Shown piece after piece: positions 10,166 through 23,200 of a stretch of 64,000 bases of DNA; position 1 is the first letter of the stretch, and each line of letters starts with the position of its first letter. Below the pieces are notes generated by a model. The model saw only the letters and a list, made by a program, of their open reading frames with translations. It had not been told where the DNA came from and did no database searches. Position numbers and translations under genes: made by a program. The DNA lies in assembly GCF_000002235.5 (NCBI RefSeq), contig NW_022145553.1, positions 626,501-690,500 on the forward strand, written 5' to 3'. The stretch is from Strongylocentrotus purpuratus. Lineage: Eukaryota > Echinodermata > Echinoidea > Camarodonta > Strongylocentrotidae.

Positions 10166-12061
10166 GCCTACCGGTAGGTAAAGTGATGATCGAGACCAGA
10201 AAGCTCACATAAACAGATCAATAAGCATTGAGGTGTCATAGTAAAAGCGGTTTAAACAAATGTACACAGTGCTTATAAAGCGCTTATCACCGAAGTCTCT
10301 AAGCGCTATATCAAACAAAATACAATGATAAACAATTAAATATTAAACAAAACAAAAAGAAAATGCAAATAAACCTACAAATTACAATACATATGAAATA
10401 TACATATGTGAACAGAGTAAGTTAATCAACAAAAGCAATTTTGATACGAGCCCCGGAGTGGCGCCAGGATCTTGAGTGGCACCCGGATCCTTGATATTAA
10501 AGACGTAAATCAGCATTTGCCACTATCCACCCAGGATATAAATGGGTACCGGTTTAAGAGGGACTTCCTTGAATACATTGAGCATCAAAATCAGTAGCCT
10601 ACCTACATGTACATGTACATGTACATGTACATTAATGTTGGGTGCCTTGAGAGCCTTGCAAGATAGATTTGTGCTCTACATACATGTAAGTATTGTGTAC
10701 ATTATTCCAAAGGAATGTTCTTCTTTTTATCACTATTATTACATGCATACATGTAATAATCTAACTGATGAGAAAACTGAGAAAAAAAAGTTGGAAATCA
10801 TGCTTGATCTACAAGCAGTGACTCTTGAGTGTAGGCTACGACATTGTAGATCATTACATGTACATCCCCTGTATAAACACGATGGAATCTTTCTTTCAGC
10901 AGCATCTCTTCCTTTACAACATTAAATATTTATAGATATAAGCAGGAGAAAGGTGATACTTCTTGGGTGTTCATTGGAGCGATCAGTGTTAATGTATCTG
11001 CCATCATTCAACTGGTGGTTTCGCATTGCTTCTCTTTGCATCGCTTATCGGCTTCTACATGTACATGTTGTATCTGCTGCTTTTAAGGGAAAATGTTAAA
11101 GGTAGAGACCAGTTTTGGAAACGCCCCACTCTCAAAAAATGGAATGGAAGCTCTAATCTTATTACCAATCATGTGAAAGAATATGTTTTGACTAATACAT
11201 GATTATGCAAATTTTGCCAGGAAACCGCCTACTAATTGATATTTGGTAAATTATTATTACATCTATCTGGACCGGATAGAGTTTGTGCACATGTCACATA
11301 TCTTTCTGTATACAGCGTTTGTAACTTTACCAAGACTGGGCCAAATTTCTCATCATTTTGATGATTCCAGAACCTTGCAGTACACACCAACATTTATATG
11401 CTAGATGGTCAACCTTTTCTGATCGATTTCGAACGTTTTTTTCTTCAAAATGCAATCGCATGACCAGAGCTGATCTTTACGTTTAAGGGAGGCTCTCTCT
11501 GGGGCATGTTGAGAAAAAACATGGGGCAATTCCAGCGTTACAGATGGGATACCCAACCCTCTCATTGTGATGTCACAACTGTACCTAGTATTTGGTAATT
11601 AATGGAATAATGATGCATATCGTCGGTGGGGTGACAAAACCTTGTATCTCAATTTTTTGAGATTTTGATTTTTTTTGCATAATTTTGTACCTAATGGCCT
11701 ACGACACCACCTGATAAATCCATGGAACGCCTCCTTCTCGGTTTTTCACAAATTCCACACAAACACCCTTAAACTAAACCTCGTAATTTTAACCCCCTTT
11801 GAAGCTGCACTGACAAAACCTCGTAACATAAGGTATGTAATTCCTTTTCCTTGTAACTCACACATGGCCTAACAGTACCGAAGTTAGTGTATTCAAATCC
11901 TTGTAACTTATTCAACCAAATCCTCTGAACTGCTACATGTAGCAGTTCAACGAGACAGACGGGACATGAATTTACTTTGATGTCTTTTGATTTAACTCTC
12001 CTCACTGGAAAATCTTAGAATAAAGTGTGTATTTTGACATGATTACTTATAAGTGCCTTCC
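10166..12061. other. Intergenic sequence with one dispersed repeat copy
   Basis: Bases about 10,605-10,632 are a run of ACATGT palindromes. A segment near 11,325-11,470 (TTTACCAAGACTGGGCCAAA, GATTCCAGAACCTTGCAGTA) matches the dispersed repeat at 44.9-45.1 kb. The word CAGACGGGACAT appears at about 11,955 and again inside the neighbouring duplicated unit. No gene seen. Confidence 0.55.
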
Positions 12062-13065
12062 TGTAACCTACATGTAGTCGCTGCTAGTGTACATTTAAAT
12101 ATTAAATTCCATGAAAATGAGTGTAACAGACGGGACATAAAACAACCTGACAGACGGGACACATTGAGATTGTAAACAAATTACAATTTTTAAAGAAACA
12201 ACATTTTAAGCATTAAATAAATCATTTTTTTGTTCTATTATGGTCATCTAAACTGTATGCATCATAACTGTATGCAACATAATAGGATGAGCAATTTTTA
12301 TGTAGTCCCATTCATATTTTTTGCTGTACATGTAATTGTTAAAACGTGACAGATGGGATATCATTCCTTCTTTTCTTGCAGATTTCATATTCAACATTTT
12401 AAAAACATTTTATACAGTCTGCTACTGTGGGTGTGCAATTTGTGATGTATCTACCAGCTTCCAATCATTAATTCTTTAAAATATTAATCTAATATTTAAA
12501 ATGGCTTTTCGTGCTGCAGACAATATGTCTGTAAGTGTGCAGAAAAAGTTCAATTATTTTGACACAAATTGCAAAGTGTGCATCATGGGCTAAAGTATTA
12601 AAATATTTATCAAATTGTACAGAAAGGGTGCAGCTACTGTATGTACTAAAATCTGTTTGGACAGTTTGCTTTTAGCTATAAACTTACCATATTTGCTTTA
12701 AATTTGAGTCAAATGTGGCGATGCTAATTAAAGGATTGAGATTGAGAATCATGAGGCTTTCTCAATGTCTGCAAGTGATTGATGCTACTTTTAAAATATT
12801 CAGCAATGATCTTTAGAGGTTTAACTTGATGGATGCATGTACATGTAGGCTAGTTTGCAGGCACAAACTCTTGTCAGTCATACTTCTCAACAACGTCTGC
12901 ATTTTGAGACTAAGCCAAAGCTATACTGCATAGGCTCTGTACTTCAACTACTCCAGACACACCTAGAGACTGACAGAGCTAGGCTACACTCAAGGCTTTA
13001 GGAATTGTGGTAAATTGTCAAATTAGAGTCTGCATCTGCAGACTAAATCTAGGCCAACATGTACA
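12062..13065 (+). repeat. 1-kb tandem duplication, unit 1
   Basis: The unit begins TGTAACCTACATGTAG and recurs after 1,004 bp. It contains CAGACGGGACATAAAACAAC and a block of about 19 bp (AAAACGTGACAGATGGGAT) near 12,341-12,359 that is missing from unit 2. No open frame is shared by the two units. Confidence 0.93.
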
Positions 13066-14049
13066 TGTAACCTACATGTAGGAGCTGCTAGTGTACATTT
13101 AAATATTAAATTCCATGAAAATGAGTGTAACAGACGGGACATAAAACAACCTGACAGACAGGACACATTGAGATTGTAAACAAATTACAATTTTTAAAGA
13201 AACAACATTTTAAGCATTAAATAAATCATTCTTTTGTTCTTTTATGGTCATCTAAACTGTATGCATCATAACTGTATGCATCATAATAGGATGAGCAATT
13301 TTTATGTAGTCCCATTCATATTTTTTGCTGTACATGTCATTGTTATCATTCCTTCTTTTCTTGCAGATTTCACATTAGACATTTTAAAAACATTTTATAC
13401 AGTCTGCTACTGTGGGTGTGCAATTTGTGATGTATCTACCAGCTTCCAATCATTAATTCTTTAAAATATTAATCTAATATTTAAAATGGCTTTTCGTGCT
13501 GCAGACAATATGTCTGTAAGTGTACAGAAAAAGTTAAATTATTTTAACACAACTTGCAAAGTGTGCATCATGGGCTAAAGTATTAAAATATTTATCAAAT
13601 TGTACAGAAAGGGTTCAGCTATGTACTAAAATCTTTTTGGACAGTTTGCTTTTAGCTATAAACTTACCATATTTGCTCTAAATTTGAGTCAAATGTGGCG
13701 ATGCTAATTAAAGGATTGAGATTGAGAATCATGAGGCTTTCTCAATGTCTGCAAGTGATTGATGCTACTTTTAAAATATTCAGCAATGATCTTTAGAGGT
13801 TTAACTTGATGGATGCATGTACATGTAGGCTAGTTTGCAGGCACAAACTCTTGTCAGTCATACTTCTCAACAACGTCTGCATTTTGAGACTAAGCCAAAG
13901 CTATACTGCATAGGCTCTGTACTTCAACTACTCCAGACACACCTAGAGACTGACAGAGCTAGGCTACACTCAAGGCTTTAGGAATTGTGGTAAATTGTCA
14001 AATTAGAGTCTGCATCTGCAGACTAAATCTAGGCCAACATGTACATGTA
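13066..14049 (+). repeat. 1-kb tandem duplication, unit 2
   Basis: This is a near-identical copy of 12,062-13,065, ending at AACATGTACATGTA. The few differences are point changes (CAGACAGGACAC for CAGACGGGACAC, for example) and one deletion of about 19 bp, so the duplication is recent. The 76-aa ORF at 13,234-13,464 exists only because of that deletion and is not called. Confidence 0.93.
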
Positions 14050-14677
14050 TAACTTGCTTTAATATGGTTATAAATGCATGGCTATATGGTACATGTACAT
14101 GTACATGTATATAGCCACAAAAGCATCTATCAGTATCAGTTTCTACTGAAGTGATTTTAACAGAATTTAGAACAAAATGGGAAAAATAGCAAATAGGCTA
14201 TAAATTTATCCTGTTTACATTATCTTCTGCTTTATTTTCTACTTTTTGAGTGAAACTGAGAGTGACCAGAATCTGTTCAAAATCTATTTTACAGCGCTTT
14301 TATTCGTTAGTATTTTTCAATTACCGGTATTGGAATATCTCAAAGCTAAAGTGTATTGTCATGCATCAACAATAAAATGGGACTCTAATTTTGTTTCCCC
14401 CATGATTTGCTGTTAACTGTAAATTTACCAGATACAGTTCAGTGTAACCGTAGTTCCCTTTATTACAAATATCGAAAAATATGTCATACATTATTTAGAT
14501 TGCTTTTGTTTGTTCATGTTGCTGTTTCTTTCAAAATAAGAAAATGGTACATTTGGCTAATTCTGAACAAAGTTCCCATTCCTGTATTTCTTCTGTGCTG
14601 ATTGTAATTGTAGGTCTACATGGAGCAATTTATAGACCCTACATTTAATGTATGCTGCACTGTACAAACATTTATAT
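14050..14677. other. AT-rich sequence, no gene seen
   Basis: A cluster of ACATGT palindromes lies near 14,091-14,112. Nothing else recognised. Confidence 0.4.
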
Positions 14678-14818
14678 AATATTGACTGGCCTTGAGGGGT
14701 ATATCAGAAATATTGACCAAGCTCAGATCATATTGCCCCGAGTCGAAAGACGAGGGCAATATGGTCTTAGCGCGGTCAATATTCCTGATATCCCCCGAAA
14801 GTAAAGCCAGTCAATATT
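14678..14818. mobile_element. Foldback element of about 140 bp
   Basis: The left arm starts AATATTGACTGGCC and continues through GGGGTATATCAG, AATATTGACC and CATATTGCCC. The right arm is the reverse complement in the same order: GGGCAATATGGTCTTAG, GGTCAATATT, CTGATATCCCCC and GCCAGTCAATATT. The loop is CGAGTCGAAAGACGA. The core GAGGGCAATA recalls the loop of the hairpin near 3,490 and the words GGGCAATACG at about 15,170, so this may be one end of a wider family extending to about 15,230. Confidence 0.7.
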
Positions 14819-17800
14819 TTTATTGTTATCCAAATCAGACATCTAGAGCAAATACAGACATCCACCATGACAATCTCAAGAACTGAACAAACTTTGTCAA
14901 ACCAACACTGTGAATCCAGTGCTTGACAAAATTTTCGATACACTACAAACAGTGTGTATTTGGTGTGATTATTACGTCACAATAGAGTGCGCGCAAAGAG
15001 CGCAGGTTCTCGTACGCATAATATTAATAGATGCGCAATGAAAATGCGAGACCGTAGAAAATACCAAGGTATATTTTCACTCGTCTCTACACGCAAAGTC
15101 AATACGCGCAGGGAGACCAAGGAAAATACAAAGAATATACCCCTCCGTTCCCACTGCTAGTGAAAACTAGGGCAATACGGTTTTGTAAATGACCAGCTCA
15201 GATGTCTGATACGGGTAATAATACATGATATATTCAGTGGTAGATCGAGGAGGGGTGGGAGTGGAGGCACATGCATCCAGTCAGAGAATTATAGAACTTG
15301 TGCTCCCCCTCCCTCTTTCCAGAGAACCCTTGATCAGGCAATGAGTGTTGTGTGGTATTTAATTAAATCAAGCAACCCCATTCCATGTTCAAAATGTCAT
15401 GTACATATATGACCATACAATCGCTGCATTTGTAGGTCAGAGTCCATCTACACTGCACAAAGAAAAAACAACACAACTTTCTTAAAGTAACATTTACATT
15501 ACTGGAAAACCCTGTATAAAACAGTTGGTGTTTTGATAATTGTTTTCTTTGTCACCCAACCTTTTTTTTTTTGTTCGAAGGGGGGGGGGGGGGGAGGGGT
15601 GGTGAGTAGTACACATGTGGGACTTATCGCTGCTTTTCATGAAATAGCTCGAAGATCATGAGCAAAACCTGGATGATTTAACAGTGTTTTGTGAAACTGA
15701 ATTTATGCTGCATAAACAGGTTGAGTATTGGTGTGAGTGTTCAAAGACCACACTCCACAGGTGGGTTTGAGGATTTGAGGATTCAGGTTTTACATTGTGA
15801 TTACGGTTAGTTGCCTTGCAACCTTTGACAAAACTCTGGAAAGTGAGAAAAACCCATCGTTTTTTTCTTCAAGTGTAAATGCCCCTCCTGAGTAGTTTCT
15901 GTTCCTAATTCAACCTTGGCTGATGATTAAGACACTGCAGGCCCAACATTTTCATGACGGTTGAAACCCTGTCTATCTCTCTCCTCTGCTCAACAAATGA
16001 GCAACAGGGTATCTAATCTAATGTATGAACAAATTACTACACGTACATGTACATGTATGTTCCATTCCTAAAATTAAACCTGATGAAATAGACACAACAT
16101 GAATGTACACTACAGTGATTTGATACACATGTAAGCCAAACAACTCCCTTTATATTTCACTTTCAACATTCATGTATTACTGTTATTCCGTTATATTTTA
16201 CTTCAGCATCAGGGGTAAAATTGTTTCAGCCAAAACATTTGTTACTTTTTGTGGTGATTCGGTTTGAATAATTATAAAGAGTTGATTTCTACTTTCTTTT
16301 CAAAGGATGGAGTTAAAGAGAAAGAGGGAAAGAGAAAGAGGGAAAGAAAGATAGGGAGAGAGAGAGAGAGAGAGAGAGAGTTCCTGTATCAGAAAAATAT
16401 TTCCAATACGTTTCAGAGTTCAGACGGTGGTAGAGATTTTCCTGAATTACTTTATCAACAGAAAGTGGTAGTATAGGGACAGCCACAAAGGTACTGCTTT
16501 ATATCTCAAAAAGTAAATTTCATACCTCTGGATCTTGCAGAAGATGAGAATATTGTATTTTAATCATACATGTACTACACTGTAGGTATAAATTTCACAG
16601 AAAGAGAGCAAATTTTGTATAATGTTATATATTTTCCAAAGAAAAGAAACCAATTTCATGTCAGTTAAAAAAGGTTCTTTCTAATATAGACATGAATAAC
16701 CAAAAATTATTTTATTGCAGGCGATTTTAACTAAAACATTTTTTGTGCAAATGAAAGAGTAAAAATAGATGATCTCTGATGTGGATATCACCTGTCACAA
16801 TTGGTCAGTATGCCTACCAGAGTGACAGAAAAAACAAGTACCTGTATTGATCTTGTATTAGCCTCTCATTCTGAACATATTGATATGTTATAATCCCAGT
16901 CAGTCTGAGTGATAACTTACGGTAATGGGATTTGTGAACAAAAAAATTAAATGCGCATGGGTAATGCATCTAAAGAGGTAAAAGTCTGAAATTATAAACA
17001 CTTTGAAAATGCAATTAGGCCATTAAAAAAATATACATGTTTAGCGTCTCCGCCCGCTTCCTTTTAGGGGGCCACCTCCTATTTTTATTTTTTTTGTTGT
17101 TGAAATTTTTGATTTTTGATTTTTTTTTTGAAATTTTGTTTCGATTTTTTTTTTTTTTTTTCTTGAAAAATAGCCCGACTGTCAGGGAAAATTTACTGAG
17201 CAGCCATTTTGAGCAGCCATTTAGAAAAAAAAGAAAAAAAAGAAAAGGGCCTCCTTCCTATTTTTAAAAAAAACAGGGCGCTATTAAACATGTTTTTTTT
17301 TTATTTGGCCTTATGTATGTGATATGTTCCAAAACCCCTGGTATAGGGAGCTCAAGTGTGAAGATATAGGACGGCATGGAAAAGATCATTCAATGACATT
17401 TTAATGTTCATACTCCATTTTGGTCTATTTGTATGTGTACATACAGTGTATGGGCGTCAAAGGAAATGCTTGAACTTTGAAGGCAGAGGAACTATCTCAA
17501 CAGGACTACAAATGACTGGAGGAAAGCCAGCAAGAAACAAAGTCAATAATATGGCAGAATTTTTGAAGAGAAGATATTATTGCACAGAAATACAAGAAAA
17601 TAGAAACAAGCTCAATCGATTATAGAATGTGACAAAAGAAGCTGTATCCATTCATAAAGGAAATATAATTGGAAGACAATTAAGTTCAAAACCACAAGGT
17701 AACAGCCTGTAAACCAAGCTAAAAAATGTGGACAAGATCCTCCACAGCTCTACATATGGCGATCATAAAAGTTAACCGTGTTGTACCCCTTCCTTTTCCA

Positions 17801-19142
17801 CAAGCATCACTGGATGAGTGTGTCTTCATTACAGGCAAACATGGTAAATAATTTAAGAGACCATGCATGAAACCATGGACCTATTACGGATGGACATTCG
17901 TTGTTTTGTTAACAAATTCATTGTGATTGTTTCCTTCAATGTTGTCTCAATAACATTCCGTACATGTTTCTTCACTTTGATCTCATAAGGTCCGCCGCCG
18001 ATAAGCCAGGACAGAATCAAGATTTTTACACATGTTAATCTACATGCGCAGAAGATAAAAAAATCGCTTACATCATGGGAAATCGGTGCGCAGTTCTGGT
18101 TTATAATCGTAAATTTTTGTTCCGTTTACTGTCTTTATTTTGAAAAACACGTTGATATTTTAATACCAGATAGAGTTTCTATTTGGATTGTTTGTGACTT
18201 AAATTCCTGTTTCCTCATAACATTTCAGAGACAATGCACAGGGCTTATCGAGATCATGGCCTCCTAATTGTTTTATAAGATCATTGGTGCGTGCGAAAGT
18301 GTGCGAATCAGTAATAATAAATTTCATATTGCCAAATCGTCTGCATTTAAACTTTGCTGCTCCCCATTGGTAATGTTTTTTTTAAATTAAGACACACTCT
18401 TTAAGCACACCATCTAAACGAAACCAAAGAGAGGGAAACTGCTCCTTTGTCAATGACCAAAAATGCTTACCAGTCATTATTGAATGTTCTCGTTATAAAG
18501 ATGCACATAATCAGAAGGCAGCCGATCTTGTTGGATCAAAGAAAGAATCTTGTCGAATGTCGAATAAGGTCCATGATGAAACACAGATTTAAAAAAATAA
18601 AATAAATGCCAAATGGAAGTGTAGCAACTGTGTGTCACAGACTCACAGTTTGGAAATGGTAATGTATAAATACCATTTACATGTACATGCACTACATACA
18701 CTGTATGTACATGTACATCTGGATCAAGAAAATGTGCACAGTAATTTCTTAACCGAATTGTCAACAAGGGTACATGTCTTCTGTTTTTTTTTATTGATTA
18801 TTTAAAAACAGATACCTTCCTTCCTCAAAAAAGTATGACGAAGCAGGTTTAAAACTACAGAACAATTCTGTGGGATTAAGATTCAATATCTTCAAGCAAA
18901 CTGATCTCATATTAGGCTTCAATACCATGGTCTGCAATGTTGTAAATGGTAAATCGCTTGATAAGAAGAGTTACACCTGTAGTTACTTTTAATATGATCA
19001 TTATTATAAAAATGCTGCAGTATTGTTAATCATGTAAATCATGTTACAATCACTGCCATTCAATGTCAGTATTGCCAGTCATTTTCAAAGTGAATAATGA
19101 TTAATCCTACAGCCAAATCTTTGAGTATGAAAGAGTACTTAC
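14819..19142. other. Gene-poor region downstream of the sialyltransferase exons
   Basis: I searched both strands for the missing sialyltransferase exons (the sialyl motif L signature CAVVGNGG and motif S) and saw none. The stretch holds a G homopolymer near 15,580, a GA microsatellite at about 16,305-16,380, poly-T and poly-A tracts at 17,080-17,300, and ACATGT palindromes near 18,680-18,715. ORFs up to 96 codons have no recognisable features. Confidence 0.5.
16303..16381. repeat. GA-rich microsatellite
   Basis: (GA)n preceded by GAAAGAGG units. Confidence 0.9.
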
Positions 19143-19314
19143 GATCTCTTTTTGTTCTCTTGAAGCCAAACGGTGGTGTGTAATGCTCCAGTTTATGGTA
19201 GATTGGGTAAGATTGAATGTCTTCCAAGTTGGAAAAGAGCTTGATCCCATGCTCATAACGTGTACGAAACCATTTTGAATATTTGGCAAGGGTCTGAACT
19301 GTCTTTGGACATTG
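19143..19314 (-). CDS. ST6GALNAC: ST6GALNAC-like exon 2: start of the luminal domain
   Basis: This exon encodes 57 residues plus one base, beginning QCPK and ending FKRTKRD. The Cys of QCP aligns with the conserved Cys of the same block in vertebrate ST6GALNAC1. It is flanked by a pyrimidine-rich AG acceptor and a GTAAGT donor. Confidence 0.75.
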
Positions 19315-20229
19315 CTGCAGAAGGAAAGAGAGAGAGACAGAGAGAGCTCATTGTTATTATTGAAAAACAAGACTTCAATGGTATCAATGTATTGACATAA
19401 TGAGCTAATGTAAAACCAGGGTGATCAAAACATCGAATTGTGGATTTTGTGACTTATTTGCAGAAGTTGAATTATACAAATTTATTACTCATATTGTGTG
19501 ATCAACATGTGTAATTACTTAACACTATAAAGTTGTTGCCGTTCATGAAGTTTCTTGTCATAAAAATAGCTGCCATAGACAATTTGAAGTCAATGGATTT
19601 ACAGGAGAAATTGAATGTGACAAACAAAAGTCATTTGAATTCAATGGATTTACAGGAGAAATAGAACGTGACAAACAAAAGTCATTGACTGACATAGCAA
19701 CAGCCAATGAAGGCAATAATAATGGTAACCTAGTCCTTACTAATAAGTTATAGCACGATAGCTAGTAGCTACGATAAAAAGTGGACTGTGTGTGTGTACA
19801 TTTTCTAGGGGTTGCAATGAGACCATCCGTTACATTGTACACACAAAAAAAATATGCAATCAGCATTAATATTTATTACACTGGAAGTACAGTCAAATGT
19901 CTGTGACTACATGTACATGTACAAGCAGCCTTACTCAATTCAAATACACAGACACTTCTCAGTCAATGGGCTTTATTATATCAGTAATTAATATTAATTC
20001 AACAACAACATACTGTACACCAAGTAATAAAGTAATAATAAAATAATGAAGATGAAGATGACAATGACGACGATGATAATAAAAATAATAACATTAATAA
20101 TAATAATAATAATAATGATGATAATACCAACAATAACAATTAATGATAATAACAACAACAACAATAACAATAATAATAATAATAATGATAATGATAGTAT
20201 TCATAATTATTATTAATGTCATCATCATT

Positions 20230-20268
<39 letters not shown>

Positions 20269-23200
20269 TAAATGTGTTCATGTACATGTACATGTAGTAA
20301 TTAAATTTAGTTTTAGATAATTGTTTAAAAGTGCATTTACTGGCATATTATCATGTAACATTCAAACAATAACACTTTATAATGTACATTTATATGTAGT
20401 ACAAATGATAAAGTCATGACAGAAAGAAAGACAGAGGGGGTAAGAGTAGGATAGAGTAATAAAGAAAGAGAGAGCAAGAAGGAGGGACAGACAGAGACAG
20501 GGAGAGAAAGGGAGGGAGAGAGAGAGAGAGAGAGAGAGACTCTACCAACCATCAGACATCATAATTATACTGTATAATTTTAGCAGTCAAGACAGATAAT
20601 AAGCCATATCCTAGATCTTTCTAGTTTGACTGATGAGGCAATCTGCCAATTATTACCCAAACTCCTAATTGCTTCAATGCTTGTCAAGTTTAATGGCCTG
20701 CATGCATTGTACACAAGGTTATCACCCCATTAATGAACACAAAACACCAACATTGATGTGTACATGTACAAAATGGCCAATTTAACAAATCTGTGTCTTT
20801 TGTTCAGTAACAATTAAAAATATCTGGGTTGGATAAACCACAGGAGACCATTCATGATCTTCTAAAACCTTTTTCCTATGACTAGGGTAGAAGAGGATTA
20901 AAGGAAACCTCACCCCAAAGAATTAGTGTAGGTATTCTGAAAAATGAGATGTATTCCTACCCTTTGATGTACAATATTCCTTAAGAAAGATGTACAAGAT
21001 ATATATAAATGAAGACATTCTTGGCATGATATGATGCCTTTTGGGCGCAGTCATTTGCTTGAAAGTGTGACATACCAGTTTAAGTTGTATCATGCACCAA
21101 GCTCTGGTTGGAAAGACTTTTGAAATCAATAACAAAACCTTCACTTTTCAATGAGAAAAAAATCATAGCTGAGAAGATAGAAATTATATTTGGTGGAAAA
21201 TATATAACAGGGTAACAATTGTATCTTTTTCATTTTAAAATACTTAAATATAACAGTTGACCAATCTATTTCATTTATGAGACGCCTTCACCCCAGAAGA
21301 GCACCAAATATGCAATTTGCGTTCTGGCAATTGTACATGTACATGTAGTACAACAGTTATAGCAGGTGAATGAAATGCTTCATCACCACACACACCTAGG
21401 GAGGAAGCATCCATAAATTTGAATACATTTACTTGACAAACAACCTCACATTTAATATGTACAGTGTAGTACCTGTACGTTACATAATTATCAATAAATG
21501 GCGATGCCTACGTCATGCTGAGAAACCGTTCATTATTCTTGCTTTATGCCTCTCTTATAGATGTACACCTTGGTGGGGAATCTTGTAGATTAATGGGCAA
21601 GAAATCTCTCAGAAAAAGTAAAGTTATTTTCTGGGGTGAGGTTTCCTTTAAGTCCAGACTAAGGGTGCGTTTATCATGTCTTGCCACTAGATATGTATAC
21701 ATGTATATCGAACCCCACTAAACAAACGTGATTTGCGTGATGTCGCGTTTATCGTCTCTTCACGATTCAAAATAAAGGCCTTGTTTCTACGCAGCTGCTT
21801 TGCGCCATTTGACCCAGGAAGCAGACAGTTTCTCAGAGGTCAACTACACACACATGCTTGTACAACAACATGACACAACACATGGCGAGCGCTAGCCTCC
21901 CAACCGGAAATTAACCTGGAATGGTCCGATTTGTATGTGGGGTTCAAAACAGCTTTGCGTTTATCAGGTCTCGGAAACGTGATTCTGGCTGTACTGTATG
22001 TCACATTCAAAACTCAATTTTTTGGCGTTACAATATGCTCATATCTAAAGACGTTTGAAAAAGGCTTTGCGTTTATCAACTTAAAAATTTTCCTGAAAGA
22101 AGTTTGAGAAACCTGATTCTAGGCAAAAAATTGGTCAATATAAACTGCACTCAACGTCCAGCCTTCTTAGGGTGTGTTTATGCCCATTTTTTTCAGGTCA
22201 GAATTAGGCTCTTGTTCAGTGTATAGTTCAAAACACGGTTGCGTCCTTTCTCATTTCGGCGATCGCAGATTTACAAAAAGGTGTGTATCGGTTTGGCTCA
22301 ATATTATTCTTTAAATTCAGAGCCCTACATGAATAATCTACAATTTATATCAGATGCATGACATGAGTAGAAAGGGCAAACATTTCTGCACAATGTGTCC
22401 ATTTATGTTGCGTGATCTTATTGATGCCAGGGATTTTGAAAAGGAGAAATAAAATTTAAAATCTATAAATTGGAAACATGCGGAGAGGTACAAAATCATT
22501 GGGGTTTTTTCTCAATCAAAATTGCTTGTTGGATGACCAATGGACATACTGCGTTTTAGTGGGGGTATTCTAAAGTTTAGTTCGTTATTTTCTTGAAAGT
22601 TACAAGAATGGCCTTCCATTGTTTAAAGGTACTTAGTAACATTGTGATGGCTGATATCACAAATCTGTTAAATCAGGATGCAAAAGACGTAAAATTATGT
22701 TTGTATGTATGGATTATCCAACTACGATGCCCCAAATTAATTCCCGCAATATGAAGATTTTTAACAAAGTTCAACGGGTTTTCGAACGGGCGTCGATGTG
22801 CGGCGCTTCTGAATCTAAATTCTCCCAACCATTTTTGAATTTTCCCAACCGTTTTTCCATGAAAAAAAAGACATAAAAACAGGCTATAAAAAAATCTGTC
22901 AACACTTAAATGTCTGGAATGGAATGTAGAGCCATTTTATTGCTTTGTGAGATTTCCATTCACCTAAAATGTAATTAAATTGTAATAATATAGTTGGGAG
23001 AATTAAGGAATCGATCGGATCAGTTTCTCCCAATTTGTACCATGAATAATGGTCCGTTTTCGCTCAAATTTTCAGATTATCTTTAATTGTACATGTAGCA
23101 TTGAAGTCACTACCTTAGCACCACTATCTCTCATCTGAACAATGTTACAAAGTCCCTTTACTTCAATCTGGTCGTCTGTATGTAATTGTCTTTCCATCTG

